A stretch of DNA of 64,000 nucleotides from Rickettsiales bacterium. Lineage in GTDB: Bacteria; Bacteroidota; Bacteroidia; Cytophagales; Cyclobacteriaceae. Position numbers and translations under genes: made by a program. Within the stretch, counting starts at the first letter, position 1. Every line of letters starts with the position of its first letter. The stretch covers positions 1-64,000 of the forward strand of contig PBTY01000098.1 of the NCBI GenBank assembly GCA_002729235.1, in the 5' to 3' direction. Of the stretch, positions 37,553-47,666 are shown piece by piece. A model generated the notes under the pieces. It was given only the letters and a program-made list of their open reading frames with translations. It searched no databases and was not told the origin of the DNA.

Positions 37553-39421
37553 ATGAAAAGAATATCTCTGATTGTTGCCATATGCACTTCGCTATCAAAG
37601 TATGCTGTAGGCCAAAATGATCTTGCCTTCTATAAAAGTCATCCAGAATATTGGCCCCTCATGGTATCTCTCACTTCTGATTATAGATCAGAATTATTTG
37701 GTGTGGTTACAGAAATGAAAGCCGGAGGTCCTTATGAATTTATTGAAGTGGAACAGTTGCTGGATTTCGTAAAAATTTATGTTCCAACCGCACCAGAAGG
37801 GATTAAAAAGGAGTATCCTGCAGAAGTAAACCGTACGGATTTTTTGCAAAGGGCTAATGACTATTTCAACAATTTGAGTGAAGCGGAGAAACAAATCACA
37901 TACAAATCTTTAGGCAACTATCCAGATAAGTGGCCGGATGAAGTCAAAGTTCGACGTTCGCATAAAATCAAATCATTGGATAAAGGAAAAATTGAAATCA
38001 ACTATGGAGATATGGTTAGGCCAGTGCGCATGGCAGTGGATGAACTTGTCATTGAAATAGATGGTGGTCAATACCTAATTGATCCCGTAAAGACGGATAT
38101 TTTAGCCAGAGTTAGGCATGAAAAAAGTGATGAAACCATTGAATTGGTCTCAAAGGAATCAACTACTACAGGTCCTAAGCAGGTAAGTAGTCAAGGTTCC
38201 TATTTATCTCAAAAATCAAAGGCAGGTAGCGTTGATCAAAACGTTGTTTATCTGGAAGTGGATCGGTTTAAAGATTTTAAAGAGGGATTTGCAGAGGTCA
38301 CTATTGGCAATAAAACAGGCCTTATTAACAGTTCTGGGGAGTTTGTGTATGACATGACGAAATTAACTTTTTCCAATTCTTCTCGAGACAGGTTAGGAAA
38401 TTATTTACTAATGGCTCATGGTGGATTTTCTACTAATGGTGTGATGAAATATGGTGTTTTTAATCTTGAAAAAAAGGATTTTGAAAAAGAGCTTCAATCC
38501 AATCGGATTGAATTTCGAGATGATTTTATTTTAGAGTATACAGATGGAGATCATTATCTGATTACAGATGTATTTGGGAATCAGCTAGGGCCAATAACAG
38601 ATTACTGGCATGATGTTTATTCTGGTACCCAAAATGGATCCTCAGATGGACATTATAAAGACTTATCTAAATACCCTTTACAAAGGAAGAGTACTAATGG
38701 ATTAATTGGATTTGGATTCCCAGGAAAAGGGTTTCAAATAGAACCCGCATATCAACAAGCTTCTGATTTTCATGAGGGACTAGCGGCTGTCTACAAAGTA
38801 GATGCTTTTGGAAAAGGGGCATGGGGGTTCATTGATGTCAATGGTGCTGAGGTTATACCTTTCGTCTTTTCAAAGAAGCCACATGATTTTTATAATGGAT
38901 TGTCTCTGGTATTTCCTTCAGACCCTTCCAAAATGGGCTTTAAATCAGCTTATATTGACAAAACAGGCAAACCTTACATTAAGCTGCCTTTTTTAATCCC
39001 AGATAGTCATGAAAACGATTTTGTGAAGGAGGTCATTTTTACGTCACAAGCCGGTGTCAGCTATGCCTCTTTTCTGATTATCAATAAAGACGGTACTCAA
39101 ACCGATCTACAGGCAAAATTAAAAGCTTCAATACCAGCTTATCAAAGTATAAAAGTTGAGGGTTACACTCCGTTGTTAACATCGAGTATACTATCGGTTC
39201 ATATTTTTCTTTCTAATACGGTTAATGATCCATATGCGCTTATGGATTTATCAGGAAATCTATTGACTCCTCCTATTTTCAAAGATCTGGGACCTTTTGA
39301 TGATATGGCTGGTCTTGCTTATGCCAAATTTGAGAAAGCTGATGGGACGGTGTTAGAAGGATATGTAAATGCAGAAGGAGTTTTCATGATTTTGAAAAAG
39401 CAAGAGTCATCAGGATGGTAG
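37553..39421 (+). CDS. WG-repeat protein, exported
   Basis: A 622-residue protein with a signal peptide (LIVAICTSLSKYAVGQ). An N-terminal region of unknown fold covers about 20-210. WG/KWG-type repeats follow from about 235 onward: FKEGFAEVTIGNKTGLINSS, FHEGLAAVYKVDAFGKGAWG and YNGLSLVFP blocks, each with the G-x-x-V-x(n)-W/G-x-I-D-x-G pattern. WG repeats build beta-sheet surfaces thought to bind partners. It lies in a run of secreted proteins; its role is unknown. Confidence 0.85.
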   Translation: MKRISLIVAICTSLSKYAVGQNDLAFYKSHPEYWPLMVSLTSDYRSELFGVVTEMKAGGPYEFIEVEQLLDFVKIYVPTAPEGIKKEYPAEVNRTDFLQRANDYFNNLSEAEKQITYKSLGNYPDKWPDEVKVRRSHKIKSLDKGKIEINYGDMVRPVRMAVDELVIEIDGGQYLIDPVKTDILARVRHEKSDETIELVSKESTTTGPKQVSSQGSYLSQKSKAGSVDQNVVYLEVDRFKDFKEGFAEVTIGNKTGLINSSGEFVYDMTKLTFSNSSRDRLGNYLLMAHGGFSTNGVMKYGVFNLEKKDFEKELQSNRIEFRDDFILEYTDGDHYLITDVFGNQLGPITDYWHDVYSGTQNGSSDGHYKDLSKYPLQRKSTNGLIGFGFPGKGFQIEPAYQQASDFHEGLAAVYKVDAFGKGAWGFIDVNGAEVIPFVFSKKPHDFYNGLSLVFPSDPSKMGFKSAYIDKTGKPYIKLPFLIPDSHENDFVKEVIFTSQAGVSYASFLIINKDGTQTDLQAKLKASIPAYQSIKVEGYTPLLTSSILSVHIFLSNTVNDPYALMDLSGNLLTPPIFKDLGPFDDMAGLAYAKFEKADGTVLEGYVNAEGVFMILKKQESSGW

Positions 39422-39538
39422 ATTCGGTAAGAAGATTAGATGCTTTTATAAGAAAAGCACTCCACTCTACATACTTGATTACCAATGGTTAGATCGCTGG
39501 TTTATCTTCATTTCATTATTTGATAAAACCGCATAGTC

Positions 39539-40540
39539 ATGAAAAAATCATACATTCTTTGGGTATTTATTTCCCTTATATGTTTCACCTCGCAAGCCAC
39601 TATCTGGCGCGTTAACAACCAATCCACCTCTACAGCTGTATTTACCACGGTTCAGGCGGCGATTGATGATGATCGTGTGAGTAATGGCGATACAATTTTG
39701 ATAGAGGGTTCCCCAGATGTTTATTCTGGATTTGATGTGGACAAGAGATTAGTTATTCTAGGGAGCGGTTTTTTTCTAAATGAAAACCCTAAGGCTTCAC
39801 TTGAAGGAGTATTGAGTGTGGTTAGTGATTATGTCGATTTATTGGATGGATCTCAAGGTTCGGTAATTAGTAGCCTTGTCTTCTCTAATTCATCCCTAGC
39901 AACTCCTAGAATAAGTGTCAACAATATTTGGTTGGCACGATGTTATTTCGCTAATGATGTCTATGTTAGTGATGATATATCTGGTTTGTTGGTGACCGAA
40001 AATTATTTTGCCAATAAAGGAATAGAGTATTCAAGTCTTGCCTCTTTGCAAGGAACAGTATTTAAAAATAATATTGTCAAAGCCAATTTCACAATACTGA
40101 GTGATTCGAATGACCCCCGTACTTTCGCTGCGGTAGAAAACAATCTCTTCTTGGGAGATGTAGCTGTTACGACGAGTACCTATCGCAACAATATCTGGCT
40201 TCCGTTAGAGGCTTCTACAATTAATGTAACTGCTGGTATTAAAGAATACAATCTGAATGTATCTGTTGACATGGGTACGGAAAACAACAACCAGGTTATC
40301 AATGGATTAACTGACTTATATACAGGCTCAGGTTCTACAGATGGTAAGTGGCAAATCAAATCGGATTCGGAGTATAAAAATTCAGGTAAAGACGGCACCG
40401 ATCCAGGACCGTACGGAGGCAGCAATCCTTATGTGCTTTCCGGTCTCCCTTCCTTACCGATCATCTACGAGATTAGTACAACAGGATTTGGAAGTGCCGA
40501 TGAAGGTCTTCCTGTGACTATCAAGGTACGATCAAACTAA
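39539..40540 (+). CDS. Secreted protein with probable right-handed beta-helix
   Basis: A 333-residue protein with signal peptide (ILWVFISLICFTSQA). The opening TIWRVNNQSTSTAVFTTVQA and following short beta/Asn-rich turns (FKNNIVKANF, ENNLFLGDV, YRNNIWLP) resemble pectate-lyase-type parallel beta-helices found in Bacteroidota surface proteins. There is no type IX sorting domain of its own. Its stop overlaps the start of the large adhesin by one base, so the two are probably made together. Confidence 0.7.
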   Translation: MKKSYILWVFISLICFTSQATIWRVNNQSTSTAVFTTVQAAIDDDRVSNGDTILIEGSPDVYSGFDVDKRLVILGSGFFLNENPKASLEGVLSVVSDYVDLLDGSQGSVISSLVFSNSSLATPRISVNNIWLARCYFANDVYVSDDISGLLVTENYFANKGIEYSSLASLQGTVFKNNIVKANFTILSDSNDPRTFAAVENNLFLGDVAVTTSTYRNNIWLPLEASTINVTAGIKEYNLNVSVDMGTENNNQVINGLTDLYTGSGSTDGKWQIKSDSEYKNSGKDGTDPGPYGGSNPYVLSGLPSLPIIYEISTTGFGSADEGLPVTIKVRSN

Positions 40541-43500
40541 TGTTGTTTTTAGATCGTACGATTATGAGACTTATTTTATTACTTGGAGTGGTTATTTCAC
40601 TCAGTTTACAGTCAGTCGCTGGAGATAAGACAATGGCTTCAACAGTCCGTTATATCGCGATTAAGCCATATATTTTTCGTCAGACTGATGGGACCGGAGG
40701 GGTAAGTTTAAACAAGCTGCAATCCGAACTTGCGCATATCAATACTTTGTTTGCAGGTTCTAATATCCAGTTTTATTTTCTGGAGAGTGACTTCATTGAT
40801 GGTAGCCCATATTATGATTTTGAGCAGTCTACGGAGCAAGATGCGCTGTTTACTAATTATAGTGTCGCGAACACTATTTCATTATACGTAATCAATGAAT
40901 TTACAGAAGATGGTTTTTGTTTTTCTTCGAGAACAAATAGCACTCTAGGAATTCGCGCAATTATTCTAGATAAGGACTGTGTTGCTGGAGATGTATTAGG
41001 AAATGATTTGGCGCAGGGGTTAGGTTTCCTCTTTTCATTAGACTGGACACACGGAACGTCCAATACTACACTAACTGATGAATTGGTAGACGGTTCAAAC
41101 TGTGCTACAGCTGGGGATCAAGTATGTGATACTCCAGCAAGCCCTAACTTGTCTGGTCTCGTGGATAGCCAATGCAACTATACAGGTACTGCTACTGATG
41201 CTAACGGTGATCCTTTTGATCCGCTGGTAAACAATATCATGTCTTTTTCCAGAAGAACCTGTATGGACAGCTTTACCCCAGGACAACTTGCGAAAATGGA
41301 GAGTTATGCTAGCAGTACTTTGACTGATTTGGAAGATAGTGTCGTCAACGGCATGGCAAATTTTATTGTGACGGAGCGAGCGTTTCGATTTGCTGGGGAT
41401 CAAGTACAGTTCACAGATCAATCTGTCAATGCCCAATCCTGGTCCTGGAATTTTGAAGGAGGAAGTCCGACAACTTCTACTGACCAAAACCCCCTAATCA
41501 CGTATTCAAGTCCTGGGCAATATGACGTTAGTTTGACAATAGTGGATGACTTAAGTACAAGCCATACGCTAGTCTTTTCGAATTACATTACTGTTGATCC
41601 ATTTGATATTACCTACGATACACCTGAGGGTTGGGATGCTCCAGTGCGCTTTTATAAATTTGATACAGATGGATCAACAAAAATTTACCAGGAGGAGTTT
41701 GCTGCCGGAGATGACATTTACCTGGAATACGGGATCACCAATCAAGGTGTAAATGATGCAGTTGATAGTGTTTTAAGGGTTAAAATTTATGCTAATGATG
41801 TGCACAAATGGACCAACACCTGGACAATATCGGCTCAAGGGGAGCTTATCGGCACCACTCCAAGACTAGGTCTTTTACCTCCTGGGACTAATGAAATCCG
41901 CTTGGATTTTGACGCAGAAGATGACTACCCCGAGTACGATGAGAGCAATAACGTTTATACAAGCATTGTGTCAGTCTCAGAACCTGAAAGTATCGACCCT
42001 TCACCTGTATCTCCTATCCTCGGGATTGAATATTTCTTTGATACCGCTGTTGAATTCGGTGAAGGGACTTTCATTTCAGCTGCTAGTACCACTTCTGATG
42101 TAACTATTGATGCCAATATTCCTGTCAATAGTCTATCCACAGGATTGCATGCCTTACACATAAGAGCAGTTAATCAGGCTGGTAGATGGGGGCAAACCTA
42201 TAAACGAAATGTATATGTCGTACCTACGGAAGATTTATCCATCAAGCAATCAGAGTATTATTTTGATCAGGATCCTGGTTATGGTAGCGGTACACCAATT
42301 ACATTGACTGATGGAGAAACGAATCATGTGATTGATTTATCTACTGTTTCAAATGGATATCACCGACTGTTTATTCGAACTCAGAATAATATGGGTCGTT
42401 GGTCTATTACTAATCATATTTCCTTTATCAAAGTAGGGCAAAAGCTTAATCCAGCCATTACAAAGCTAACTTATAGCTACTATGATTACGAAACAGCATC
42501 GTATGGCTCAGAATACTCTTATCCTTTTGACCCGGTTGTAGCAGCCTCTGAAGAAATTTTATTGCTGGATAATTCAGAGTTGGTTAGTGGAAAGCAATAT
42601 GCTGTAGTGGTCTATGCACACGACGAGAACGGCAAAAAAAGCCGAATGGTTTATGACAATTTCACCTATAATGAGGTTGTCTTAATCTCGATAGATGATG
42701 TGGAAGTTACTGATTTACTATGTCATGGAGTTGAAACTGGTCAGATAACCATTACTGCTTCTGGAGGGTCAGGTCAGCTAGAGTATTCTATTGATGGAAC
42801 TGAATTCCAAACAGATCCAGTTTTTGACAGTCTTGCCTCAGGAGATTATACTGTTTACGTAAGAGGTGATGAAGACAATTATGTAGAAACCAAGGAAGTG
42901 TCAATATCTCAACCTGAATTGCTTGAACTAGATTCCATCAATTCTACAAGCCCAAGTTGTCTAAGCTCACAAGATGGTCAAGTGGTTTTGAGTTCCAGTG
43001 GTGGCACTGCTCCTTATCTGTTTGGTTTGGATGATCAGTTTCAAGAAAGCAGCACTTTTGATGATCTTTCGCCAGGGAGTAAGGAGTTCTTGGTAAGGGA
43101 TGCAAATGGTTGTGATGCTTTTGTAAATGTGCAGCTAGACCCACAGGAACAAATCAGTGCTCCGGTGATACAAATCATTGATAGCACGGGTCACTTGAGT
43201 GTGTCGTCACAATACGAGGTATACCAGTGGTATCGAGACGAGGAAACGATAACAAATGCAGCAGATAGCCTCTATTTGGTGGAGGATTTTGGAGCATATT
43301 TCGCCCAGACGATTAGTGAGTCTGGTTGTATCTATTATTCTGATACTCTTCTGGTTGACCAAATAGTTGTGAACGAGATCAAGCAAGTAGGGGTGAGTTG
43401 TGAAGGTACTGAGGATGGTGCTATTCGTGTGGATGTAGCTGGTGGATATGGTTCATTAGCTTATTCTCTGGATGGAGAAAATTATCAATCATCACAGCGT

Positions 43501-44949
43501 TTCTATGAATTAGCTGCAGGAGATAATAGCTTATATATTCGAAGTGACCTTAAAGGCTATGTATATGAGCAAACATTCGCAATTGGTGTGGAACCTGAAC
43601 TCAATTCAATAAATGAATCCTTTGACAAAAGAGATCCTCATAAAATCATAAATCCGGATCAAGATATTACATGGGAAATTACCAGTTTAGCACAACATGA
43701 TGGTGAATTCTCAATGTTCATGAATTTTTGGAGTTATGAAGCCATAGGAGCAAAGGACTATTATATTTTACCCGGAGTGATTAATGGTGCTGACCGTGTA
43801 CAATTGGATTTCCATTATGCATATACTGGATACACTGGAGATGCTCAGGCAACCGATTCTCTAGCCATTGCTCAATCATTTGATTGTGGCTCCACCTGGA
43901 CTGTTATCAAACAGATGGGTGGAGAGGAACTACACACGGCCAGTTCAACAAGTGATTATTTTGTTCCTGTCGAATCAGAGTGGGATTCTATTGGTATTCG
44001 AATAGATACTTCTTCAAGCAATTATTTGCTAGCATTAGTTGGTATCAATCACTATGGAAACTTGTTATACCTTGATCAGGTGCAACTTAGCAATTATTTG
44101 AACAGTGATCCAATTCTAGAAGATACTGAGCTGTCGATAGAGGAGAATTCGGTTGTAGGGTCTTTAGTAGGTTCGGTCACAGCGACAGATGTAGATAACG
44201 ATCCTTTAACATTCAGAATACTCGTAGGAAATGAGTCAGGCACTTTTGAGCTTGGATCTACCTCTGGTGACTTATTAGTTTTGGATTCATCTGCGCTGGA
44301 TTATGAGACTCAGGATTTGTTTGAATTGGAAATTGAAGTTTCAGATAATTACGGTGGAGCAGATACTGTATTAATAAGTATAGTTGTTCTGGATGTTAAC
44401 GAGAATAGTACACCTGGTATAGAGAATCAATCTTTTAGTATTCCAGAAAATAGTATATCTGGAACAATAATAGGTATCATAACTGCAAGCGATTTGGATG
44501 GAGATGTTCTAACATACCAAATTCTTTCTGGAAATATTAACGATGCTTTTTCGGTAAACTCTTCGTCAGGTGAATTGGCTGTGCAAACCAGTTCAGTTTT
44601 GGACTATGAGACAAACCCGACGTTTAGTTTGGAAGTACAGGTTGAGGATGGAAATGGTGGAGCTGCAACAGGATTAATTACTATTGAATTAATCGATCAA
44701 AACGAGACTATTTTATCTTCCAGAGGTACAGAAGTTTTCCTTTTTCCTAACCCTGTACATGATAAGATTGGCATTGAAGTGCCAGAAAGTTCTCTTGGTA
44801 CTAAAATGTACATAAAAGATTTATTGGGAAGAACCGTTCGAGAACAAATAGTTGCGCAAAAAACTACGATGATCTCTGTCGAACATCTTCCAAGCGGTAT
44901 CTATTTACTCCATATAGGCGAGGAAGTATTCAAGATATCCAAACAATAA
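40540..44949 (+). CDS. Large type IX-secreted adhesin with decayed M43-like protease domain
   Basis: A 1469-residue multidomain protein, possibly starting at the internal ATG 40564 with signal LILLLGVVISLSLQSVAG. Order: metalloprotease-like region (about 30-270) keeping GDQVCDTP and NIMSFSRRTCMDSFTPGQ but with GNDLAQGLGFLF where HExGHxxGLxH should stand; a PKD domain (about 285-350); a CARDB-like domain; two YFFD-x-DPG-type modules (about 480-640); SprB-like repeats (about 715-1020); a jelly-roll region; two cadherin repeats (about 1195-1390); and a type IX C-terminal sorting domain (VFLFPNPVHDKIGIEVPES onward). It should be exported and attached at the cell surface. Confidence 0.9.
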   Translation: MLFLDRTIMRLILLLGVVISLSLQSVAGDKTMASTVRYIAIKPYIFRQTDGTGGVSLNKLQSELAHINTLFAGSNIQFYFLESDFIDGSPYYDFEQSTEQDALFTNYSVANTISLYVINEFTEDGFCFSSRTNSTLGIRAIILDKDCVAGDVLGNDLAQGLGFLFSLDWTHGTSNTTLTDELVDGSNCATAGDQVCDTPASPNLSGLVDSQCNYTGTATDANGDPFDPLVNNIMSFSRRTCMDSFTPGQLAKMESYASSTLTDLEDSVVNGMANFIVTERAFRFAGDQVQFTDQSVNAQSWSWNFEGGSPTTSTDQNPLITYSSPGQYDVSLTIVDDLSTSHTLVFSNYITVDPFDITYDTPEGWDAPVRFYKFDTDGSTKIYQEEFAAGDDIYLEYGITNQGVNDAVDSVLRVKIYANDVHKWTNTWTISAQGELIGTTPRLGLLPPGTNEIRLDFDAEDDYPEYDESNNVYTSIVSVSEPESIDPSPVSPILGIEYFFDTAVEFGEGTFISAASTTSDVTIDANIPVNSLSTGLHALHIRAVNQAGRWGQTYKRNVYVVPTEDLSIKQSEYYFDQDPGYGSGTPITLTDGETNHVIDLSTVSNGYHRLFIRTQNNMGRWSITNHISFIKVGQKLNPAITKLTYSYYDYETASYGSEYSYPFDPVVAASEEILLLDNSELVSGKQYAVVVYAHDENGKKSRMVYDNFTYNEVVLISIDDVEVTDLLCHGVETGQITITASGGSGQLEYSIDGTEFQTDPVFDSLASGDYTVYVRGDEDNYVETKEVSISQPELLELDSINSTSPSCLSSQDGQVVLSSSGGTAPYLFGLDDQFQESSTFDDLSPGSKEFLVRDANGCDAFVNVQLDPQEQISAPVIQIIDSTGHLSVSSQYEVYQWYRDEETITNAADSLYLVEDFGAYFAQTISESGCIYYSDTLLVDQIVVNEIKQVGVSCEGTEDGAIRVDVAGGYGSLAYSLDGENYQSSQRFYELAAGDNSLYIRSDLKGYVYEQTFAIGVEPELNSINESFDKRDPHKIINPDQDITWEITSLAQHDGEFSMFMNFWSYEAIGAKDYYILPGVINGADRVQLDFHYAYTGYTGDAQATDSLAIAQSFDCGSTWTVIKQMGGEELHTASSTSDYFVPVESEWDSIGIRIDTSSSNYLLALVGINHYGNLLYLDQVQLSNYLNSDPILEDTELSIEENSVVGSLVGSVTATDVDNDPLTFRILVGNESGTFELGSTSGDLLVLDSSALDYETQDLFELEIEVSDNYGGADTVLISIVVLDVNENSTPGIENQSFSIPENSISGTIIGIITASDLDGDVLTYQILSGNINDAFSVNSSSGELAVQTSSVLDYETNPTFSLEVQVEDGNGGAATGLITIELIDQNETILSSRGTEVFLFPNPVHDKIGIEVPESSLGTKMYIKDLLGRTVREQIVAQKTTMISVEHLPSGIYLLHIGEEVFKISKQ

Positions 44950-44967
44950 ATACCACCGCTTAATGCT

Positions 44968-44999
44968 AAAGTAGGTGTCTGTGATGCCTACTTTATTTT
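44968..44999. terminator. Terminator between adhesin and S41 protease genes
   Basis: AAAGTAGGTGTC, a three-base loop and GATGCCTACTTT form a 12-bp stem with wobble pairs, then ATTTTTT on the plus strand. It overlaps the end of the converging S41 gene. Confidence 0.82.
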
Positions 45000-46391
45000 T
45001 TGCTCCAACAAGAATTTACCAGCCCAGGCTTTCTTATCCAATGAAGAAAATACTTGCTTGATAGGCTCCCCTTTGGGAATATCTACTCGTGCTGTTAGCA
45101 CACCAATAGCAGCTAAAGCTCCAGATAATAAGGGTTCTTCTATGTCTCCTAATTGTCTCAAAACCAGATAATTGTCTTCAAGAACCAGGTCTGGATAAAA
45201 TCCATTTGGGTAATCTTGACCAGCATTGTTAACCAGCTTCACTACGATTGGCTGAATGGCCCAGTCATTGAAGTCACTGTCCTGATCATTGATGGTGATA
45301 GAACCAACATCTTTACCCACGGTGGTATCGCCAACCACATATACATCCATAAAAGGCTTAAGCGAATTGATAGTCACCTCTGAAGCAGAAGCACTTCTAC
45401 TTGAGGTAAGGACATATACAGTTCCAGTGCCTAACTGTGCTCCTATATTCTCTGATTTGTCAAGAAATTTTACATTCAGGAAATCTTCACCAAGATCATC
45501 GTCATCCAGGATCAGTTGTTCCACTTGATCATTATAGGTTTTCTTAAACACTAAATCAGAAGAAGTGGCATTTTTCACCATCAAACTGGTGAGGTTTCTT
45601 ACGGAGGTTTCACTACCACCTGAGTTGAATCTAAGATCCAAAATAAAGTCTTGAACTCCTGCTGCTTTGAATTCACTAAAAATAGCGTCCATTTGCTCGT
45701 CATAAACATAATTGCTCCCAGGGGAAAAGAATGTGTAAACCAGATAACCTACTTTCTTGCCATCAAAATCGTACACAGAATCTAACAAGAAGGGATTTTC
45801 AGAGAAAACAACAGGCGTTAGAGACAAAGACCCTTTATCATCAAATTCCTCGGTTTCAAAGTTGAACCTTCGGTATGTTAATTCATAAGTTGAGTTGAGA
45901 CTGGAGAGAAGGCTTTGATAATTGTCTATGGTTAATTGTGTTCCGTTGATTTGATAAACAATATCTCCTCTTTTCATGCCAAGTTGATCTGCCGGGGACT
46001 CTGCTTTGATATATGACAGCTGCATGATTACATTGGAGCCTCCGGTTTCTTCCAGGTATAATTTGAATTCAAAACCAGACTCTAAAGAAACTCCATTCAA
46101 AAGATTAATTAATTCCTCATAATTGTCATAAATAAAGGAGAAACGATCCTTGCTTGATAATAAGCTTTCGAAAAAATCCGCAGGGTCAACGTTGGTCTCG
46201 GGTTTTGATGGTATTTCATCTGTCCAGAGATAGTAGAAGTCCATGTTGGCATAAATCCAATTATTGATTTGGTCAAGTTCAGTGCCAGGATCTACCTTGT
46301 CTCCACAAGAGAATAAGATTGTCAAGGTACCAAGAGACAAAATGAAAAGAGACTTCAAAATATTTTTCATAACTGGACTTTTAAGGGACAT
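44988..46391 (-). CDS. S41-family C-terminal processing peptidase, lipoprotein
   Basis: A 467-residue protein; the ATG at 46370 gives a cleaner lipoprotein signal (LFILSLGTLTILFSCGD). A PDZ domain lies at about 105-190 (AESPADQLGMKRGDIVYQIN) and the S41 domain at about 210-420. The catalytic serine region is LTSSRSASASEVTINSLKPF, and NSGGSETSV is typical. It would cleave unstructured C-termini in the periplasm or at the surface. It converges on the adhesin gene, but a functional link is only a guess. Confidence 0.9.
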   Translation of the reverse strand: MSLKSPVMKNILKSLFILSLGTLTILFSCGDKVDPGTELDQINNWIYANMDFYYLWTDEIPSKPETNVDPADFFESLLSSKDRFSFIYDNYEELINLLNGVSLESGFEFKLYLEETGGSNVIMQLSYIKAESPADQLGMKRGDIVYQINGTQLTIDNYQSLLSSLNSTYELTYRRFNFETEEFDDKGSLSLTPVVFSENPFLLDSVYDFDGKKVGYLVYTFFSPGSNYVYDEQMDAIFSEFKAAGVQDFILDLRFNSGGSETSVRNLTSLMVKNATSSDLVFKKTYNDQVEQLILDDDDLGEDFLNVKFLDKSENIGAQLGTGTVYVLTSSRSASASEVTINSLKPFMDVYVVGDTTVGKDVGSITINDQDSDFNDWAIQPIVVKLVNNAGQDYPNGFYPDLVLEDNYLVLRQLGDIEEPLLSGALAAIGVLTARVDIPKGEPIKQVFSSLDKKAWAGKFLLEQKIK

Positions 46392-46468
46392 CTAATTTAT
46401 ACCAATGCTAGTAAACCTAGACTATGCAATGGCATATTTTAGAATTGAAAAAGGTTGGTCCATTGCAT

Positions 46469-46576
46469 AATGACGAAAAACTCCATTTCAGGAAGTTTTT
46501 GTCAGGTTTACCCTGACAAAGCAAGGCTTTCGTCAGCCCAGAGGGTAAAATTATGCTCAACATAATTTAAGGTAAA
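46469..46576 (+). repeat. Interspersed multi-hairpin repeat, copy 1
   Basis: Shares its order of elements with the copy at 54683-54810: ATGACGA at the left end, GTCAGG...CCTGAC, AAAGC...GCTTT, CGTCAGCCC...GGG and AAATTATG...CATAATTT. Each is a hairpin, and loops differ between copies while stems are kept. It lies between the S41 and sucD genes. Confidence 0.7.
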
Positions 46577-46583
46577 ACAAAAA

Positions 46584-46606
46584 ACCGGCTAAAAAATTTA
46601 GCCGGT
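46584..46606 (-). terminator. Rho-independent terminator after sucD
   Basis: ACCGGCTAAA and TTTAGCCGGT form a perfect 10-bp stem with a three-base loop; on the minus strand a run of six T follows. Confidence 0.92.
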
Positions 46607-46633
46607 CTTCAAAAAATATCTAGGAATTAATTT

Positions 46634-47506
46634 TTATGCTAATACCTTTTTGATGGTCTCTCCAATATCAGCAGGAGATTTTACCACGTGTACACCATTC
46701 TCAGCCATGATTTTCATCTTAGCCTCAGCAGTATCTTCTGCTCCACCAATGATTGCACCTGCGTGACCCATTCTTCTACCTGGAGGTGCTGTTTGTCCAG
46801 CAATGAATCCAACGACAGGTTTTTTGTTTCCGTTTTCTTTGATCCAACGAGCTGCTTCTGCTTCGTAGTTACCACCGATCTCACCAATCATCACGATTGC
46901 TTCAGTTTCTGGATCGTCCATAAGCAACTGAACCGCTTCTTTAGTAGAAGTACCAATAATCGGGTCACCACCAATACCAATAGCAGTAGTGATACCGTAT
47001 CCAGCTTTTACTACCTGATCAGCCGCTTCATAGGTCAATGTACCTGATTTAGATACGATACCTACATTCCCTTTTTTGAAAATGAAGCCAGGCATGATAC
47101 CAACTTTAGCACCTTCTGGAGTAATTACTCCCGGGCAGTTAGGACCTACTAAAGTAGCGCCTCTTTTCTTTGCGTAAGGCTTAGCGAGCATCATATCCTT
47201 CACAGGAATACCCTCAGTGATGGTTACAATTACTTTGATACCTGCATCAGCAGCCTCCATAATGGCGTCTGCAGCAAATGCTGGTGGCACGAAGATGATA
47301 GTTACATCTGCACCAGTTGAATCTACAGCTTCTTTCACTGTATTGAATACTGGTTTGTCAAGGTGAGTCTGTCCTCCTTTACCTGGAGTTACTCCACCGA
47401 CAACATTGCTACCATATTCGATCATCTGTGATGCATGGAACGTTCCTTCTGAACCAGTGAATCCCTGAACGATGATCTTTGAATCTTTATTGACTAGAAC
47501 ACTCAT
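46634..47506 (-). CDS. sucD: Succinyl-CoA synthetase alpha subunit
   Basis: A 290-residue subunit of the TCA-cycle enzyme that makes GTP or ATP from succinyl-CoA. The CoA-binding Rossmann motif [20 protein letters not shown] is at about 13-32, [10 protein letters not shown] is typical, and the phosphorylated histidine lies in [13 protein letters not shown]. The beta subunit (sucC) is not adjacent, which is common in Bacteroidota. A consensus promoter and strong terminator bracket the gene. Confidence 0.97.
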   Translation of the reverse strand: MSVLVNKDSKIIVQGFTGSEGTFHASQMIEYGSNVVGGVTPGKGGQTHLDKPVFNTVKEAVDSTGADVTIIFVPPAFAADAIMEAADAGIKVIVTITEGIPVKDMMLAKPYAKKRGATLVGPNCPGVITPEGAKVGIMPGFIFKKGNVGIVSKSGTLTYEAADQVVKAGYGITTAIGIGGDPIIGTSTKEAVQLLMDDPETEAIVMIGEIGGNYEAEAARWIKENGNKKPVVGFIAGQTAPPGRRMGHAGAIIGGAEDTAEAKMKIMAENGVHVVKSPADIGETIKKVLA

Positions 47507-47531
47507 TTTGGATTGTTTTCTATTTGAGTTG

Positions 47532-47562
47532 CAAAAATATTTGAAATGGTAACATTGACAAA
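47532..47562 (-). promoter_or_regulatory. Promoter of sucD
   Basis: On the minus strand TTTG (47559-47562), a 19-base spacer and TATTTTTG (47532-47539) match the Bacteroidota consensus fully, about 26 bases before the start codon. Confidence 0.75.
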
Positions 47563-47600
47563 TGGATTGCCATATTTAACCCATATTTAAAGTATATATA

Positions 47601-47608
47601 TACATTTG
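47601..47608 (+). promoter_or_regulatory. -7 element of the alpha/beta hydrolase gene
   Basis: TACATTTG fits TAnnTTTG. The ATG at 47619 would lie almost at the transcript start, so the downstream ATG at 47667 is the better start codon. Confidence 0.45.
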
Positions 47609-47666
47609 TATACGCCAGTTGTTTATTACCGCAGCGTTTTCTACCGATCTGTACCAAATTGTAAGA

